NCBI RefSeq assembly: GCF_030297135.1
Contig: NZ_AP028065.1
Coordinates: 2,232,001 to 2,296,000 of the forward strand
DNA length: 64,000 nt
Reading direction: 5' to 3'
DNA from: Pseudoalteromonas apostichopi
GTDB taxonomy: Bacteria; Pseudomonadota; Gammaproteobacteria; Enterobacterales; Alteromonadaceae
Positions 53,742 through 61,838 of this stretch are shown piece after piece. Positions within the stretch are counted from its first letter, which is position 1. Each line of letters starts with the position of its first letter. A program made the translations under genes and the position numbers. The notes beneath the pieces were generated by a model. It did no database searches. It was not told where the DNA came from and was given only the letters and a program-made list of their open reading frames with translations.

Positions 53742-54416
53742 ATGCCGTTAACCGATCTACCTTTATCAGCAAGGCCGCGGGAGAAGTTACTCGCCCAAGG
53801 CGCAAAAGCACTCTCAGACGCTGAGCTATTAGCGATATTTTTACGTACCGGCGTGCCGGGTATGAATGCCATTGAGTTGGCCGAGCACCTACTAGATATA
53901 AATAGCACCCTGCACAATTTATTTAATGCCACTGAACAAGAGTTTTGTTCACAAAGGGGGTTAGGAGCCGTTAAATATGTGCAGCTCCAAGCTGTGCTTG
54001 AGTTGAGCCGGCGCTATATGCTTGAGCAATGTAAACGCGAGGCACTATTTAATTCGCCACAGGCTGTGTATAACTATTTAACTATTCAGTTGCGTGGCTT
54101 ACAGCAAGAAGTATTTATGGTGCTGTACTTGGACAGTCAAAACCAATTGATAAAAGACGAAGTGCTTTTTTATGGCACTATTAATGCGGCTTCCGTCTAT
54201 CCTCGTGAAGTTGTTAAAGCTGCACTACGTAATAATGCGGCGGCACTGATTCTTGCCCATAACCATCCAAGTGGGGTAGCAGAGCCAAGTCAGGCCGATA
54301 AATTGATCACTACAAAATTACAACAAGCTTTAGCCTTAATAGATATAAATGTACTGGATCACATCATAGTGGGTGGTGAAAATTGTGTATCGTTTGCCGA
54401 AAGGGGATTAATTTAA
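53742..54416 (+). CDS. radC: RadC family (JAB/MPN domain) protein
   Basis: 224 residues. N-terminal helix-hairpin-helix (RPREKLLAQGAKALSDAELL) and a JAMM metal site in ALILAHNHPSGVAEPSQAD. Once linked to DNA repair, but its role is unsettled. Located between coaBC (divergent) and rpmB as in E. coli. RBS AAGGATG lies six bases before the ATG. Confidence 0.95.
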   Translation: MPLTDLPLSARPREKLLAQGAKALSDAELLAIFLRTGVPGMNAIELAEHLLDINSTLHNLFNATEQEFCSQRGLGAVKYVQLQAVLELSRRYMLEQCKREALFNSPQAVYNYLTIQLRGLQQEVFMVLYLDSQNQLIKDEVLFYGTINAASVYPREVVKAALRNNAAALILAHNHPSGVAEPSQADKLITTKLQQALALIDINVLDHIIVGGENCVSFAERGLI

Positions 54417-54688
54417 GCGGAGCTAAGGCAGGAGTGTGTTAAAAATGAGCAGTTTAGGGCGATTTTAGAAATTAGTTTAATTTAAATGCAGTTTTTACTT
54501 TCCCTAAGGGCATTCGATCATTATAATTAGCCGCTATCAAATTTACACATGAGCTGATTGGATAAGATCTGTTACTTGATCTTTGCCTGTATAAGCTGTA
54601 TAAAGAGCGCCCTTCGATTTATCCCGGGGCACAAATACTGGCCTAAGGGAAAATTAAGCTCGAGCGAAGTTATTGGAGATATATAGAC

Positions 54689-54925
54689 ATGTCTAAAGTA
54701 TGTCAAGTTACAGGTAAGCGTCCAGCGGTTGGTAACCACCGTTCACACGCGAGAAACGCGACTAAACGTCGTTTCCTACCTAACCTACAAACTCACCGTT
54801 TTTGGGTTGAAAGTGAAAAACGTTTTGTAACACTACGCACTACTACTAAAGGTATGCGTATTATCGATAAAAAAGGCATCGACGCGGTTCTTACAGAAAT
54901 CCGTGCTCGTGGCGAAAAAGTTTAA
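54689..54925 (+). CDS. rpmB: 50S ribosomal protein L28
   Basis: 78 residues: MSKVCQVTGKRPAVGNHRSH, the classical start with the HARNATKRRFLPNLQ core. Strong RBS TTGGAGA. Leads the rpmBG operon. The 272-base gap after radC is AT-rich and contains the likely promoter, but no site I can fix. Confidence 0.98.
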   Translation: MSKVCQVTGKRPAVGNHRSHARNATKRRFLPNLQTHRFWVESEKRFVTLRTTTKGMRIIDKKGIDAVLTEIRARGEKV

Positions 54926-54936
54926 GGAACTGAATC

Positions 54937-55092
54937 ATGCGCGATAAGATCCGTTTAGTTTCAACTGCTGGTACTGGTTTTTTCTACACTACCGACAAGA
55001 ACAAGCGTAACATGCCTGAAAAAATGGAAATCAAAAAATACGATCCTAAAGCTCGTAAACACGTGATTTTCAAAGAAGCTAAAATCAAGTAA
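54937..55092 (+). CDS. rpmG: 50S ribosomal protein L33
   Basis: 51 residues, MRDKIRLVSTAGTGFFYTTD at the start and KARKHVIFKEAKIK at the end, the full L33 length. Cysteine-free type (no zinc-binding CxxC pairs). RBS AAGGAAC; 11 bases after rpmB. Followed by a strong terminator. Confidence 0.97.
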   Translation: MRDKIRLVSTAGTGFFYTTDKNKRNMPEKMEIKKYDPKARKHVIFKEAKIK

Positions 55093-55113
55093 TTTTAGTT
55101 TTCAGAATCTCAA

Positions 55114-55138
55114 AAACCCAGCCTCGGCTGGGTTTTTT
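55114..55138 (+). terminator. intrinsic terminator of rpmB-rpmG
   Basis: Perfect stem AAACCCAGCC (55114-55123) / GGCTGGGTTT (55126-55135) with a very short loop, followed by Ts. Confidence 0.92.
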
Positions 55139-55268
55139 GTTTTTCAGCTTAGATTTGCAGTTTAGAAAATAGCAATCAGCACAAGAATCTTATTTGCTCT
55201 GCTGTTTTATCTTGCTTAATTATCAATCTAAGCGTAAAATGCGCGCTCATTTCGGCTTATTAAATTTA

Positions 55269-55327
55269 ATTCCTTGCCTTAAACCGACTGGCCGAAACGG
55301 TAGAAGGCTCTATTAACCGTAAGGAAT
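55269..55327 (+). promoter_or_regulatory. rpsF leader RNA structure sequestering the RBS (S6:S18-type)
   Basis: ATTCCTT (55269-55275) is an exact complement of AAGGAAT (55321-55327), the rpsF ribosome binding site. Inside it GCCTT (55276-55280) pairs with AAGGC (55304-55308) and ACCG (55283-55286) with CGGT. CCG triplets lie in the enclosed region, as expected for the S6:S18-binding leader that mimics the rRNA site. Assignment to that RNA family is inference. Confidence 0.5.
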
Positions 55328-55331
55328 ATCC

Positions 55332-55673
55332 ATGCGTCATTACGAAATCGTATTCATGGTTCACCCTGATCAGAGTGAGCAAGTACCTGGTATGATCGAA
55401 CGTTATACTGGTTCTATCACTGAAGCTGGTGGTACTATCCACCGTCTTGAAGACTGGGGCCGTCGTCAATTGGCTTACCCAATCGACAAGCTTCACAAAG
55501 CTCATTATGTTCTTATGAACGTTGAAGCACCTACTGAAGTAATCAGCGAGCTAGAAACTACTTTCCGCTACAACGATGCAGTGCTTCGTAACTTAGTTAT
55601 GCGTACTAAAGACGCTGTAACTGAAGCATCTCCTCTTGCGAAAGAAGAGAAGAAAGAAGCACCAGCTGCTTAA
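55332..55673 (+). CDS. rpsF: 30S ribosomal protein S6
   Basis: 113 residues; MRHYEIVFMVHPDQSEQVPG start, typical S6 core (GRRQLAYPIDKLHKAHYVLM) and an acidic/Ala tail with EEKKEAPAA. RBS AAGGAAT. First gene of rpsF-priB-rpsR-rplI. Probably autoregulated through its leader. Confidence 0.98.
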   Translation: MRHYEIVFMVHPDQSEQVPGMIERYTGSITEAGGTIHRLEDWGRRQLAYPIDKLHKAHYVLMNVEAPTEVISELETTFRYNDAVLRNLVMRTKDAVTEASPLAKEEKKEAPAA

Positions 55674-55716
55674 TCGTTTTGAGTTCAAGCATGGCGCTTG
55701 CAGTTGAGACAAAAAG

Positions 55717-56043
55717 ATGAGCCAACCGGTTAATCCTTATATGAATCAGCTGACATTATCTGGGGTTGTTTGTAAAACACCTAAATATAGTCAAAGCCCT
55801 GCTGGTATACCGCATTGTATTTTTGTTCTTGAACATAAATCGATGCAAGTTGAAGCAGACCTTAACCGTAATAGTTATGTCAGACTTCAAGTTGTTGCCA
55901 GCGGCACGCCAATGCAACAACAAACTCAACAATTGCACGTTGGGCAACAAGTGCAAGTGACGGGGTTTTTAAACCGTCACGAAGGACGAAACGGCTTAAG
56001 CCAGTTAGTCTTGCATGCTCAACATATAGAAAGAATTTTTTGA
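55717..56043 (+). CDS. priB: primosomal replication protein N (PriB)
   Basis: 108 residues, OB fold (NPYMNQLTLSGVVCKTPKYS, GIPHCIFVLEHKS, VTGFLNRHEGRNGLSQLVLH). PriB helps PriA restart stalled forks and evolved from SSB. The place between rpsF and rpsR is the standard gammaproteobacterial one. Confidence 0.94.
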   Translation: MSQPVNPYMNQLTLSGVVCKTPKYSQSPAGIPHCIFVLEHKSMQVEADLNRNSYVRLQVVASGTPMQQQTQQLHVGQQVQVTGFLNRHEGRNGLSQLVLHAQHIERIF

Positions 56044-56055
56044 GGAATTTTACTC

Positions 56056-56283
56056 ATGGCACGTTATTTCAGACGTCGTAAGTTCTGCCGCTTTAAAGCG
56101 GAAGGCGTACAACAAATCGATTATAAAGATCTAGCTACTCTTAGAAACTATGTTACAGAAAGTGGCAAAATCGTACCTAGCCGTATCACAGGTACTAGCG
56201 CTAAATACCAGCGTCAGCTAGCAACTGCTATCAAGCGTGCTCGCTACTTAGCCCTTCTTCCATACACTGACTTACATAAGTAA
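56056..56283 (+). CDS. rpsR: 30S ribosomal protein S18
   Basis: 75 residues, MARYFRRRKFCRFKAEGVQQ and YLALLPYTDLHK at the end, the full S18 length. Pairs with S6 on the 30S platform. RBS GAGGAA. Confidence 0.98.
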   Translation: MARYFRRRKFCRFKAEGVQQIDYKDLATLRNYVTESGKIVPSRITGTSAKYQRQLATAIKRARYLALLPYTDLHK

Positions 56284-56318
56284 GCAGCGGATTAACAGTT
56301 TTTAAAAGGTGTAGAGAC

Positions 56319-56771
56319 ATGCAAGTTATTCTACTAGACAAGATCGCAAACCTAGGTGGCCTAGGTGACCAGGTTGTAGTTAAATCTGGCTTCGCACGTA
56401 ACTTCCTTTTCCCACAAGGTAAGGCAGTTCCTGCAACTAAAGCTAACATCGAAACTTTCGAAGCACGTCGTGCTGATTTAGAAGCTAAGATCGCTGAAGA
56501 TCTAGCTGCTGCTCAAGCTCGCGCTGACAAGTTAGAAGCATTAGCTGAAGTTACACTAGTTTCTAAAGCTGGTGACGAAGGCAAGTTATTCGGTTCTATC
56601 GGTACTCGCGACATCGCTGAAGCTATTTCAGCTGTTGGCGTTGAAGTTGCTAAATCAGAAGTTCGTTTACCTCTAGGTACTATCCGTGAGACTGGCGAAT
56701 TTGACGTAGCAATCGCAGTACACTCAGACGTATCGGCTACTATCAAAGTAATCGTTATCGCTGAAGCTTAA
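56319..56771 (+). CDS. rplI: 50S ribosomal protein L9
   Basis: 150 residues; MQVILLDKIANLGGLGDQVV with the RNLFFP-type motif (ARNFLFPQGKA), a long central helix (LEAKIAEDLAAAQARADKLE) and the C-terminal domain ending EFDVAIAVHSDVSATIKVIV. Last gene of the S6 operon. Confidence 0.98.
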   Translation: MQVILLDKIANLGGLGDQVVVKSGFARNFLFPQGKAVPATKANIETFEARRADLEAKIAEDLAAAQARADKLEALAEVTLVSKAGDEGKLFGSIGTRDIAEAISAVGVEVAKSEVRLPLGTIRETGEFDVAIAVHSDVSATIKVIVIAEA

Positions 56772-56787
56772 TAGCAATATTAAGTAG

Positions 56788-56816
56788 AAAAAGCCGCGCT
56801 TTATGTGCGGCTTTTT
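56788..56816 (+). terminator. intrinsic terminator of rpsF-rplI operon
   Basis: Stem AAAAAGCCGC (56788-56797) / GCGGCTTTTT (56807-56816) with loop GCTTTATGT. The following 234 bases up to the promoter at 57051 are AT-rich, with nothing I can name. Confidence 0.9.
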
Positions 56817-57050
56817 TGTGCCTGAAATTTTTTTATAAACAACGTTATTCATTCGCCTAAACACTATTAATTTCAGCGTGTTGTACCTCCATTAATCATC
56901 AGTATAGATACTAATAGTATTAGTTTTTTATGTTTTAAACACACAAGTACTAACCCTATAATCTTACCTATTTTGCAAACTAACGTTCTTTTTTCTTAAT
57001 TTTATTAATCTTATTAGTATAATCGGATGAGTAAAAGTAAATTGGTTAAA

Positions 57051-57080
57051 ATTGACACTGACAACGCTGTCAATTATATT
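57051..57080 (+). promoter_or_regulatory. pilE operon promoter with embedded palindrome
   Basis: TTGACA (57052-57057), 17-base spacer, TATATT (57075-57080): a near-consensus sigma-70 promoter. ATTGACA (57051-57057) and TGTCAAT (57068-57074) are exact inverted repeats covering the -35 box and reaching the -10, so a dimeric repressor could block it. Transcription would start near 57087, 25 bases before the TTG start. Confidence 0.65.
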
Positions 57081-57111
57081 GTGCTGGTTAAAAAGTAGTA
57101 AGGAGTTGAAG

Positions 57112-57543
57112 TTGAGAAGTTCATTATTACCATATGGAAAGGGTAAACAAACTGGCTTTACATTAGTAGAAATTCTTATTGTTATCGCTATTTTGGGCAT
57201 TCTGTATAGCGTAGCACTGCCTGCTTACACTGAGCATATGCAACGTAGTCGCCGCGCAGATATTCAACAAGAGTTATTGCAATACAGTGCCAGTCTTGAG
57301 CGTATTTATTCACGAAATGGCGGCTACCCCAATGCATTTTCAATCCAAAATACTGATTACTACACCTTTACCTATACAGCAACTGACAAAGTATCAGGTG
57401 CTGTAAGCGACTTTAAAAATCGTGGCTACAGTTTAAAAGCCTCTCCTAAATCGGGTTCGGCGCAAGCAAGTGATCGCTGTGGTGACTTAACCATTAAACA
57501 TGATGGTAGTTACAACGCTTCATTTAGTGATTGCTGGGAGTAA
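57112..57543 (+). CDS. pilE: type IV pilus minor pilin PilE
   Basis: 143 residues from TTG 57112, placed by AAGGAG nine bases upstream; a longer frame would start in the promoter. Leader MRSSLLPYGKGKQTG is cut before FTLVEILIVIAILGILYSVA (N-methyl-Phe, Glu5). The C-terminal D-region cysteines are in SDRCGDLTIKHD and FSDCWE. The PilE-like tail resembles minor pilins that join FimU, PilV, PilW and PilX in the priming complex. Confidence 0.88.
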   Translation: MRSSLLPYGKGKQTGFTLVEILIVIAILGILYSVALPAYTEHMQRSRRADIQQELLQYSASLERIYSRNGGYPNAFSIQNTDYYTFTYTATDKVSGAVSDFKNRGYSLKASPKSGSAQASDRCGDLTIKHDGSYNASFSDCWE

Positions 57544-57548
57544 CAAAG

Positions 57549-58001
57549 TTGCGTCGAATTGCAGGGTTTACCTTAATCGAGTTAATGGTTGTGCTAAGTG
57601 TTATTGGCATTATGGCAGCCCTTGCTTTTCCGTCATTTAGTCAACAGATCTTGCAAGATCGCGTTGTAACTACCTCAAATCAATTAAATAGTGTCTATAA
57701 GTTTGCACGCAGTGAAGCGGTAAAGCGTGACAAACCTATTAACCTAGTTGTTAGCAATAAGAACTGGCAAGTGACCCTCAATGAGGGCGGGGCAGACACG
57801 ATTTTGAAAGAATTTTCGATCACTAAAAGCGGTGTTACTGTCAACTTGGAGGCACTGGCAATTAGCGCCAGTGGCGAAGTCGATAAACAAGCTGAAATTT
57901 TAGTTAAAGATGAGCACACAAATACCACAGACTACATAATGTGTGTGCTTAAAAGTGGTCAAAACTGGTTAGTTGAAAGTTCACAGCGAGGATGTGCATG
58001 A
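57549..58001 (+). CDS. fimT: FimT/FimU (GspH-like) minor pilin
   Basis: 150 residues from TTG 57549, with TGGGAG about eight bases upstream. Prepilin site RRIAG/FTLIELMVVLSVIGIM with Glu5. GspH-like body ending CVLKSGQNWLVESSQRGCA with a C-terminal Cys pair. Overlaps pilV by 4 bases. Confidence 0.85.
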   Translation: MRRIAGFTLIELMVVLSVIGIMAALAFPSFSQQILQDRVVTTSNQLNSVYKFARSEAVKRDKPINLVVSNKNWQVTLNEGGADTILKEFSITKSGVTVNLEALAISASGEVDKQAEILVKDEHTNTTDYIMCVLKSGQNWLVESSQRGCA

Positions 58002-58399
58002 ATAAGCAGGCAGGCTTTTCATTATTAGAGGTGATGATTTCAGTGGTGATTGCTGGAATCGCATTATTAGGGTTGGCTGCTGCGCAGCTCAAATCGCTGC
58101 AATATGCAACCAATAGCTTTAATTACACCGTGTCACTCATTCAAGGCCAAAATACTATTGAGCGTTTGTGGCCGCGCATTTGTGAAATTCAAAAAACTAA
58201 TACCGCACTTTTTCAAGACGCGACTTTTAGAGCTTCGCTAGCACCACAAGTCAGTGATTATCAACTGACTATCCCAGCTAATTACAGTGATGATATGCAA
58301 ATTAATGTCGCTTGGGTTGATAAGCGCATGACAGACAGTGCAGAAAATCAAATTAGTCTAAATGCCAGTTTCCCAGACTTAACGGCTGTATGCTCATGA
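57998..58399 (+). CDS. pilV: minor pilin PilV
   Basis: 133 residues from ATG 57998 behind GAGG (an ATG two codons upstream is inside the RBS spacing). Prepilin site NKQAG/FSLLEVMISVVIAGIALL. PilV-like body with two cysteines (RICEIQ and TAVCS). Overlaps pilW by 4 bases. Confidence 0.87.
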   Translation: MNKQAGFSLLEVMISVVIAGIALLGLAAAQLKSLQYATNSFNYTVSLIQGQNTIERLWPRICEIQKTNTALFQDATFRASLAPQVSDYQLTIPANYSDDMQINVAWVDKRMTDSAENQISLNASFPDLTAVCS

Positions 58400-58920
58400 A
58401 TAAACGCGCTCAGGGCTTTACTTTAGTTGAACTTATGGTGGCATTGGCTGCAGGCGCTTTTTTACTAGCTGGAGTGAGTTTGTCTTACTCGGCGATTAAA
58501 AGCACTGTTGAAGTGAGTAAAGAACTCGAAAACGCCCAAGAGGTGATTCGCTATACCAGTAAAGTATTCAATCGTAGCATTAAGCAAACTCAGTTAGCTC
58601 CGATCATAAGTGCTGATAAAAGCACGATTACTATTACTCAGCCTAGTGGTGTTATTGCCTGTGATGGCTCTGCGACAACAGCGCAAGTGATTGAGGTCTA
58701 TAGCTTAAATGGTAGTAATTTAATGTGTTCACTCGATGGCGCTACTGCTGAGCGATTACTCACAGGTATCGAAACTTTATCATTTGATATCGCTGGTGAG
58801 CTTGTCACAGTAACTGTGAAGCCAAATGATTTACCTGCGCAATTTGGCAATGGCATCAATATTGATATTGCTCTAACAAATGTAATATTAGTTAAAGCAT
58901 ACGGAGCAGGTAGTGTATAA
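58396..58920 (+). CDS. pilW: minor pilin PilW
   Basis: 174 residues from ATG 58396. Prepilin site KRAQG/FTLVELMVALAAGAFLLA. The body has two cysteines (GVIACDGS, NLMCSLDG) and a beta-rich end. Shorter than Pseudomonas PilW (about 270), closer to compact Alteromonadales forms. Confidence 0.85.
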   Translation: MNKRAQGFTLVELMVALAAGAFLLAGVSLSYSAIKSTVEVSKELENAQEVIRYTSKVFNRSIKQTQLAPIISADKSTITITQPSGVIACDGSATTAQVIEVYSLNGSNLMCSLDGATAERLLTGIETLSFDIAGELVTVTVKPNDLPAQFGNGINIDIALTNVILVKAYGAGSV

Positions 58921-60661
58921 AAAGCAAGGTGGTTTTACTCTAATTACAGTTTTGATCTTGACCAGTATGGCCAGTATCGTGGTGCTTAGTTCGCTGCGCG
59001 AGAACGTCGTTCAAGAGCGCTTAAGTGGTAACTTTCAAAAGAAATTAAATAGTCGCTTATTGGCTGAAAAAGGTGTTTTTGAACAAGCTAAGTTATTACA
59101 ACAAACCTTGGATGAGGAAGGTGTATTAGCGGTTGAAGATTTGATCAGTAAAACCAGTCATGCATCTGGTTCAGGTGTTATCGCTGATGATGCAATTTTT
59201 AATGCAAGTTTAAGTCAAAATGCTGCAGGTGAGCTAGAAATTGCAAGCCTAGGACAACGATTTGATGGCGATGCACAAAGTAACTTAGTTGCTCGTTTTG
59301 CAGTGCAAGGCGCGAAGGGAAGTTCGATTTTCACGAATGCTATGGTGGGTTGTAAAGGGGTTAACTTGTCTGGCAGTGGCAGTATCGACAGCTATGACTC
59401 TAGCAAAGGCACTTACGAAGAAACTAAGTCAAATGATGGCGATGTTTCAACGATTGCTGGCGATTCAGATGTGGTGCTATCGGGTCATTCACCGATAAAA
59501 GGCGATGTTAAAGCGACCGGGGTGATCTACTTAAATGGTTCATCACCGATTATTGGTAACATCCATTCAAATACCGGTGTTTATATTTCTCCAGGCAGCG
59601 GTTTACGTGTTGACGGTAATGTATATACCCGAGGTTATTATACGCATCGTGGCGGGACAGTTTCGGGGGTAGTGCGAGCGAATGGTGATGCAAAAATGCA
59701 GTGGTCAACATTCATCACGAATAGCCAAGCTGAAGCGTTAGATATTATGTATGGTGGCTCAGGCGATTTTAAAGATACCTACAATAATCAACAGGATGGT
59801 GTGCACTACAGTGATAGCAAGTTTAATGTAAACCCGAATGTTGAACCGATAACCGTTGCTGACCCAACTGCGCCAGATTATGACCCTACAAACCCAGATA
59901 CGAGTTGTGATCCTTTGATATTGCCAGAGAAAATGGCAGACATCACGGATCAAGTGAGCAGTTATGGTTCTGTTGCTATAGGCCCTACGCAACAATTTAA
60001 GCTAAATACCGAAAAGGGTTATTACAGTAGTGGTGGTAGCCAAGTGATTTTACCAAGCCTTGCTGATATTTTCTTGTTTAACTCTAAAGCTCAGAACCAA
60101 GCCAATGGTAGTAATAGCAAAGAGTATATTTTTTCACTTGATAGACTCAAGATGACCAGTGACGGCAAAATGGAAGTGTCTGGTGGTGATGTTATTTTAC
60201 TGATTGATGGTGACTTTTCGATGGAAGGGGACACCAGTCTAACAATAAAAAAAGATAGCAGCTTAACGGTGTTATTAACCGGAAAAGTAAATATTGGTGC
60301 AGGCGCAAAAGTAATTACTGAGCAAGAAGGGCTAACCACCAGTGGTCATCCTTCGTTATCATTCTACTCATCATTTAATGGTGTAAATGGTGTACAATTT
60401 AGCGGCGCTGCTAATTTATATGCGGCTATTTATGCGCCTTTGACTACGGTGAAATTGTCAGGTAGTGGTGAGTTGTTTGGTAGTGTACGTGGCTCAACAA
60501 TTACCGCATCGGGGGGCAGTGGCGCTCACTATGATGCTGGTCTATTACAAGTACAAAATGGTGGTACACCAGCCTCTCCAGCACGCATCGTATTTTTAGG
60601 TTGGAGCTATAAAACCACAGAAACAACCGAAGAAGAAAACGAATCATCCCCTGCCGAATAA
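58913..60661 (+). CDS. pilX: PilX-like pilin with large C-terminal beta-rich domain
   Basis: 582 residues, three times usual PilX length. GTG 58913 lies within pilW, with GGAG upstream. The prepilin site YKKQGG/FTLITVLILTSMASIVV lacks Glu5, as in PilX/GspK tip pilins, and RENVVQERLSGNFQKKLNSR is the PilX N signature. From about residue 145 a Gly/Ser-rich, repeat-like beta region follows (CKGVNLSGSGSIDSYDS, LSGHSPIKGDVKATGVIYLN, VQFSGAANLYAAIYAPLTTV, SGSGELFGSVRG), which resembles a beta-helix or bactofilin-like ladder of the DUF7305 type. No pilY1 follows. Confidence 0.78.
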   Translation: MYKKQGGFTLITVLILTSMASIVVLSSLRENVVQERLSGNFQKKLNSRLLAEKGVFEQAKLLQQTLDEEGVLAVEDLISKTSHASGSGVIADDAIFNASLSQNAAGELEIASLGQRFDGDAQSNLVARFAVQGAKGSSIFTNAMVGCKGVNLSGSGSIDSYDSSKGTYEETKSNDGDVSTIAGDSDVVLSGHSPIKGDVKATGVIYLNGSSPIIGNIHSNTGVYISPGSGLRVDGNVYTRGYYTHRGGTVSGVVRANGDAKMQWSTFITNSQAEALDIMYGGSGDFKDTYNNQQDGVHYSDSKFNVNPNVEPITVADPTAPDYDPTNPDTSCDPLILPEKMADITDQVSSYGSVAIGPTQQFKLNTEKGYYSSGGSQVILPSLADIFLFNSKAQNQANGSNSKEYIFSLDRLKMTSDGKMEVSGGDVILLIDGDFSMEGDTSLTIKKDSSLTVLLTGKVNIGAGAKVITEQEGLTTSGHPSLSFYSSFNGVNGVQFSGAANLYAAIYAPLTTVKLSGSGELFGSVRGSTITASGGSGAHYDAGLLQVQNGGTPASPARIVFLGWSYKTTETTEEENESSPAE

Positions 60662-60731
60662 CGCAAATCCCCAAATAAAATTGTGTAAGCTCAATTATTT
60701 GTAGCTTACACAAAAAAAATTAATTTCATTT

Positions 60732-60760
60732 AAACCTTTTGAATCCCTCCTTACGTCTAA
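60732..60760 (+). promoter_or_regulatory. candidate ECF-type promoter before the sigma factor gene
   Basis: AAACCTT (60732-60738), 16 bases, GTCTAA (60755-60760), which resembles RpoE-type promoters (GGAACTT/GTCTAA), 44 bases before the sigma gene. It would make the operon self-activating. Confidence 0.4.
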
Positions 60761-60803
60761 TACACTAAATTCACAACAATAATCATAAAGGACAACATCC
60801 AGG

Positions 60804-61355
60804 ATGTTGATAGATGCAGAACAAGCGTTCGCCCAGCAAAGTGAGCATGCCTTGATAGAGCGCGTAAAAAGCGGTGATCAAGCTGCCTATGCAACACTTT
60901 ATGAGTTGCATGTGAAGCGGGTTTATAGCCTTTGTTTGCGATTGCTTGCAGATAAAGAGCACGCTGAAGATGCAACACAAGAAGTGTTTGTACAGTTGTG
61001 GCACAAAATCGCGAACTTTGATGGACGCTCACAATTTTCGACTTGGTTACATAGTGTTACCAGCAATATTGCGATTAGCTACATTCGCAAACATAAAAGC
61101 TGGTTTCAAAAAGTAGTGAGTTTTGAACAAAGTGGTATGGATGAGCAAAGCGCAGCAGATTGCGACGGCTTTAACGGCCTCGACAAATTAGTACTGAGAC
61201 TACCTGAGCGAGCACGTATGGTTTTTGTGCTTCATGCGATCGAAGGCTATCGCCATGAAGAGATAGCAAGCATGCTTGATATGGCTGTAGGTTCAAGTAA
61301 GTCGCAATTTCACCGTGCAAGGCAGTTATTAAAAGAGTGGTATGAAAATGAGTAA
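60804..61355 (+). CDS. ECF-type RNA polymerase sigma factor
   Basis: 183 residues. Region 2 (YATLYELHVKRVYSLCLRLL, DATQEVFVQLWHKIANFDGR, STWLHSVTSNIAISYIRK) and region 4 (LPERARMVFVLHAIEGYRHE, EIASMLDMAVGSSKSQFHRA). Sigma 1 and 3 absent, so ECF class. Directly followed, with overlap, by a probable anti-sigma gene. Start ATG 60804; AAAGGA lies 12 bases upstream, so a nearby alternative is possible. Confidence 0.93.
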   Translation: MLIDAEQAFAQQSEHALIERVKSGDQAAYATLYELHVKRVYSLCLRLLADKEHAEDATQEVFVQLWHKIANFDGRSQFSTWLHSVTSNIAISYIRKHKSWFQKVVSFEQSGMDEQSAADCDGFNGLDKLVLRLPERARMVFVLHAIEGYRHEEIASMLDMAVGSSKSQFHRARQLLKEWYENE

Positions 61356-61827
61356 GCCAGAATTTGAACAATTTTTAAATGACTCGCTTAATCAAAAGCA
61401 AGATATTAGTCCAGAAAAAGACCTTTGGCCGGGAATTGAGCGAGCAATTGCAAGGCCGCAAACACAGCATATTGATAAGCCAACTAATGGCTGGAATAAA
61501 CTCGCTGCTGTTGCCGCTTGCTGTATTGCAGCCCTTTTGACTGTGCAGCTTTTTGTTGGCCAAGGTGAGTCAAATAGCATGATGGCAATGAGCGATTATT
61601 TTACTAAGCAAAAGCAAGGTTTGTTGGTGCAGTATCAAAATCAACCAGCTTTAACCGACAACTGGCAGCAACAACTAAAAGAGTTAGAAGAAGCCGAAAG
61701 TGCCATTAAGCAAGCACTAGAGAATGAACCTGAAAATCCAGCTTTATTACAAATGCTATCGCAGGTTTATCAGCAACAACTGGACTTAATTAACAAGGTG
61801 CATGCACCGAAGTGGCAAACGATTTAG
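61342..61827 (+). CDS. probable membrane anti-sigma factor
   Basis: 161 residues (ATG 61342, or 61348), overlapping the sigma gene's stop, hence coupled. A cytosolic N-terminus (EFEQFLNDSLNQKQDISPEK) without a zinc-finger HxxxCxxC motif, one membrane helix (LAAVAACCIAALLTVQLFVG), and a periplasmic coiled-coil tail (QLKELEEAESAIKQALENEP). Anti-sigma role is inferred from position, topology and size. Confidence 0.7.
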   Translation: MKMSKPEFEQFLNDSLNQKQDISPEKDLWPGIERAIARPQTQHIDKPTNGWNKLAAVAACCIAALLTVQLFVGQGESNSMMAMSDYFTKQKQGLLVQYQNQPALTDNWQQQLKELEEAESAIKQALENEPENPALLQMLSQVYQQQLDLINKVHAPKWQTI

Positions 61828-61838
61828 GAGTGACAATT

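Noticed and set aside
57052..57111. Upstream extension of PilE
   Set aside because: It begins in the -35 box of a strong promoter and would give an implausible leader; the TTG at 57112 has the RBS.
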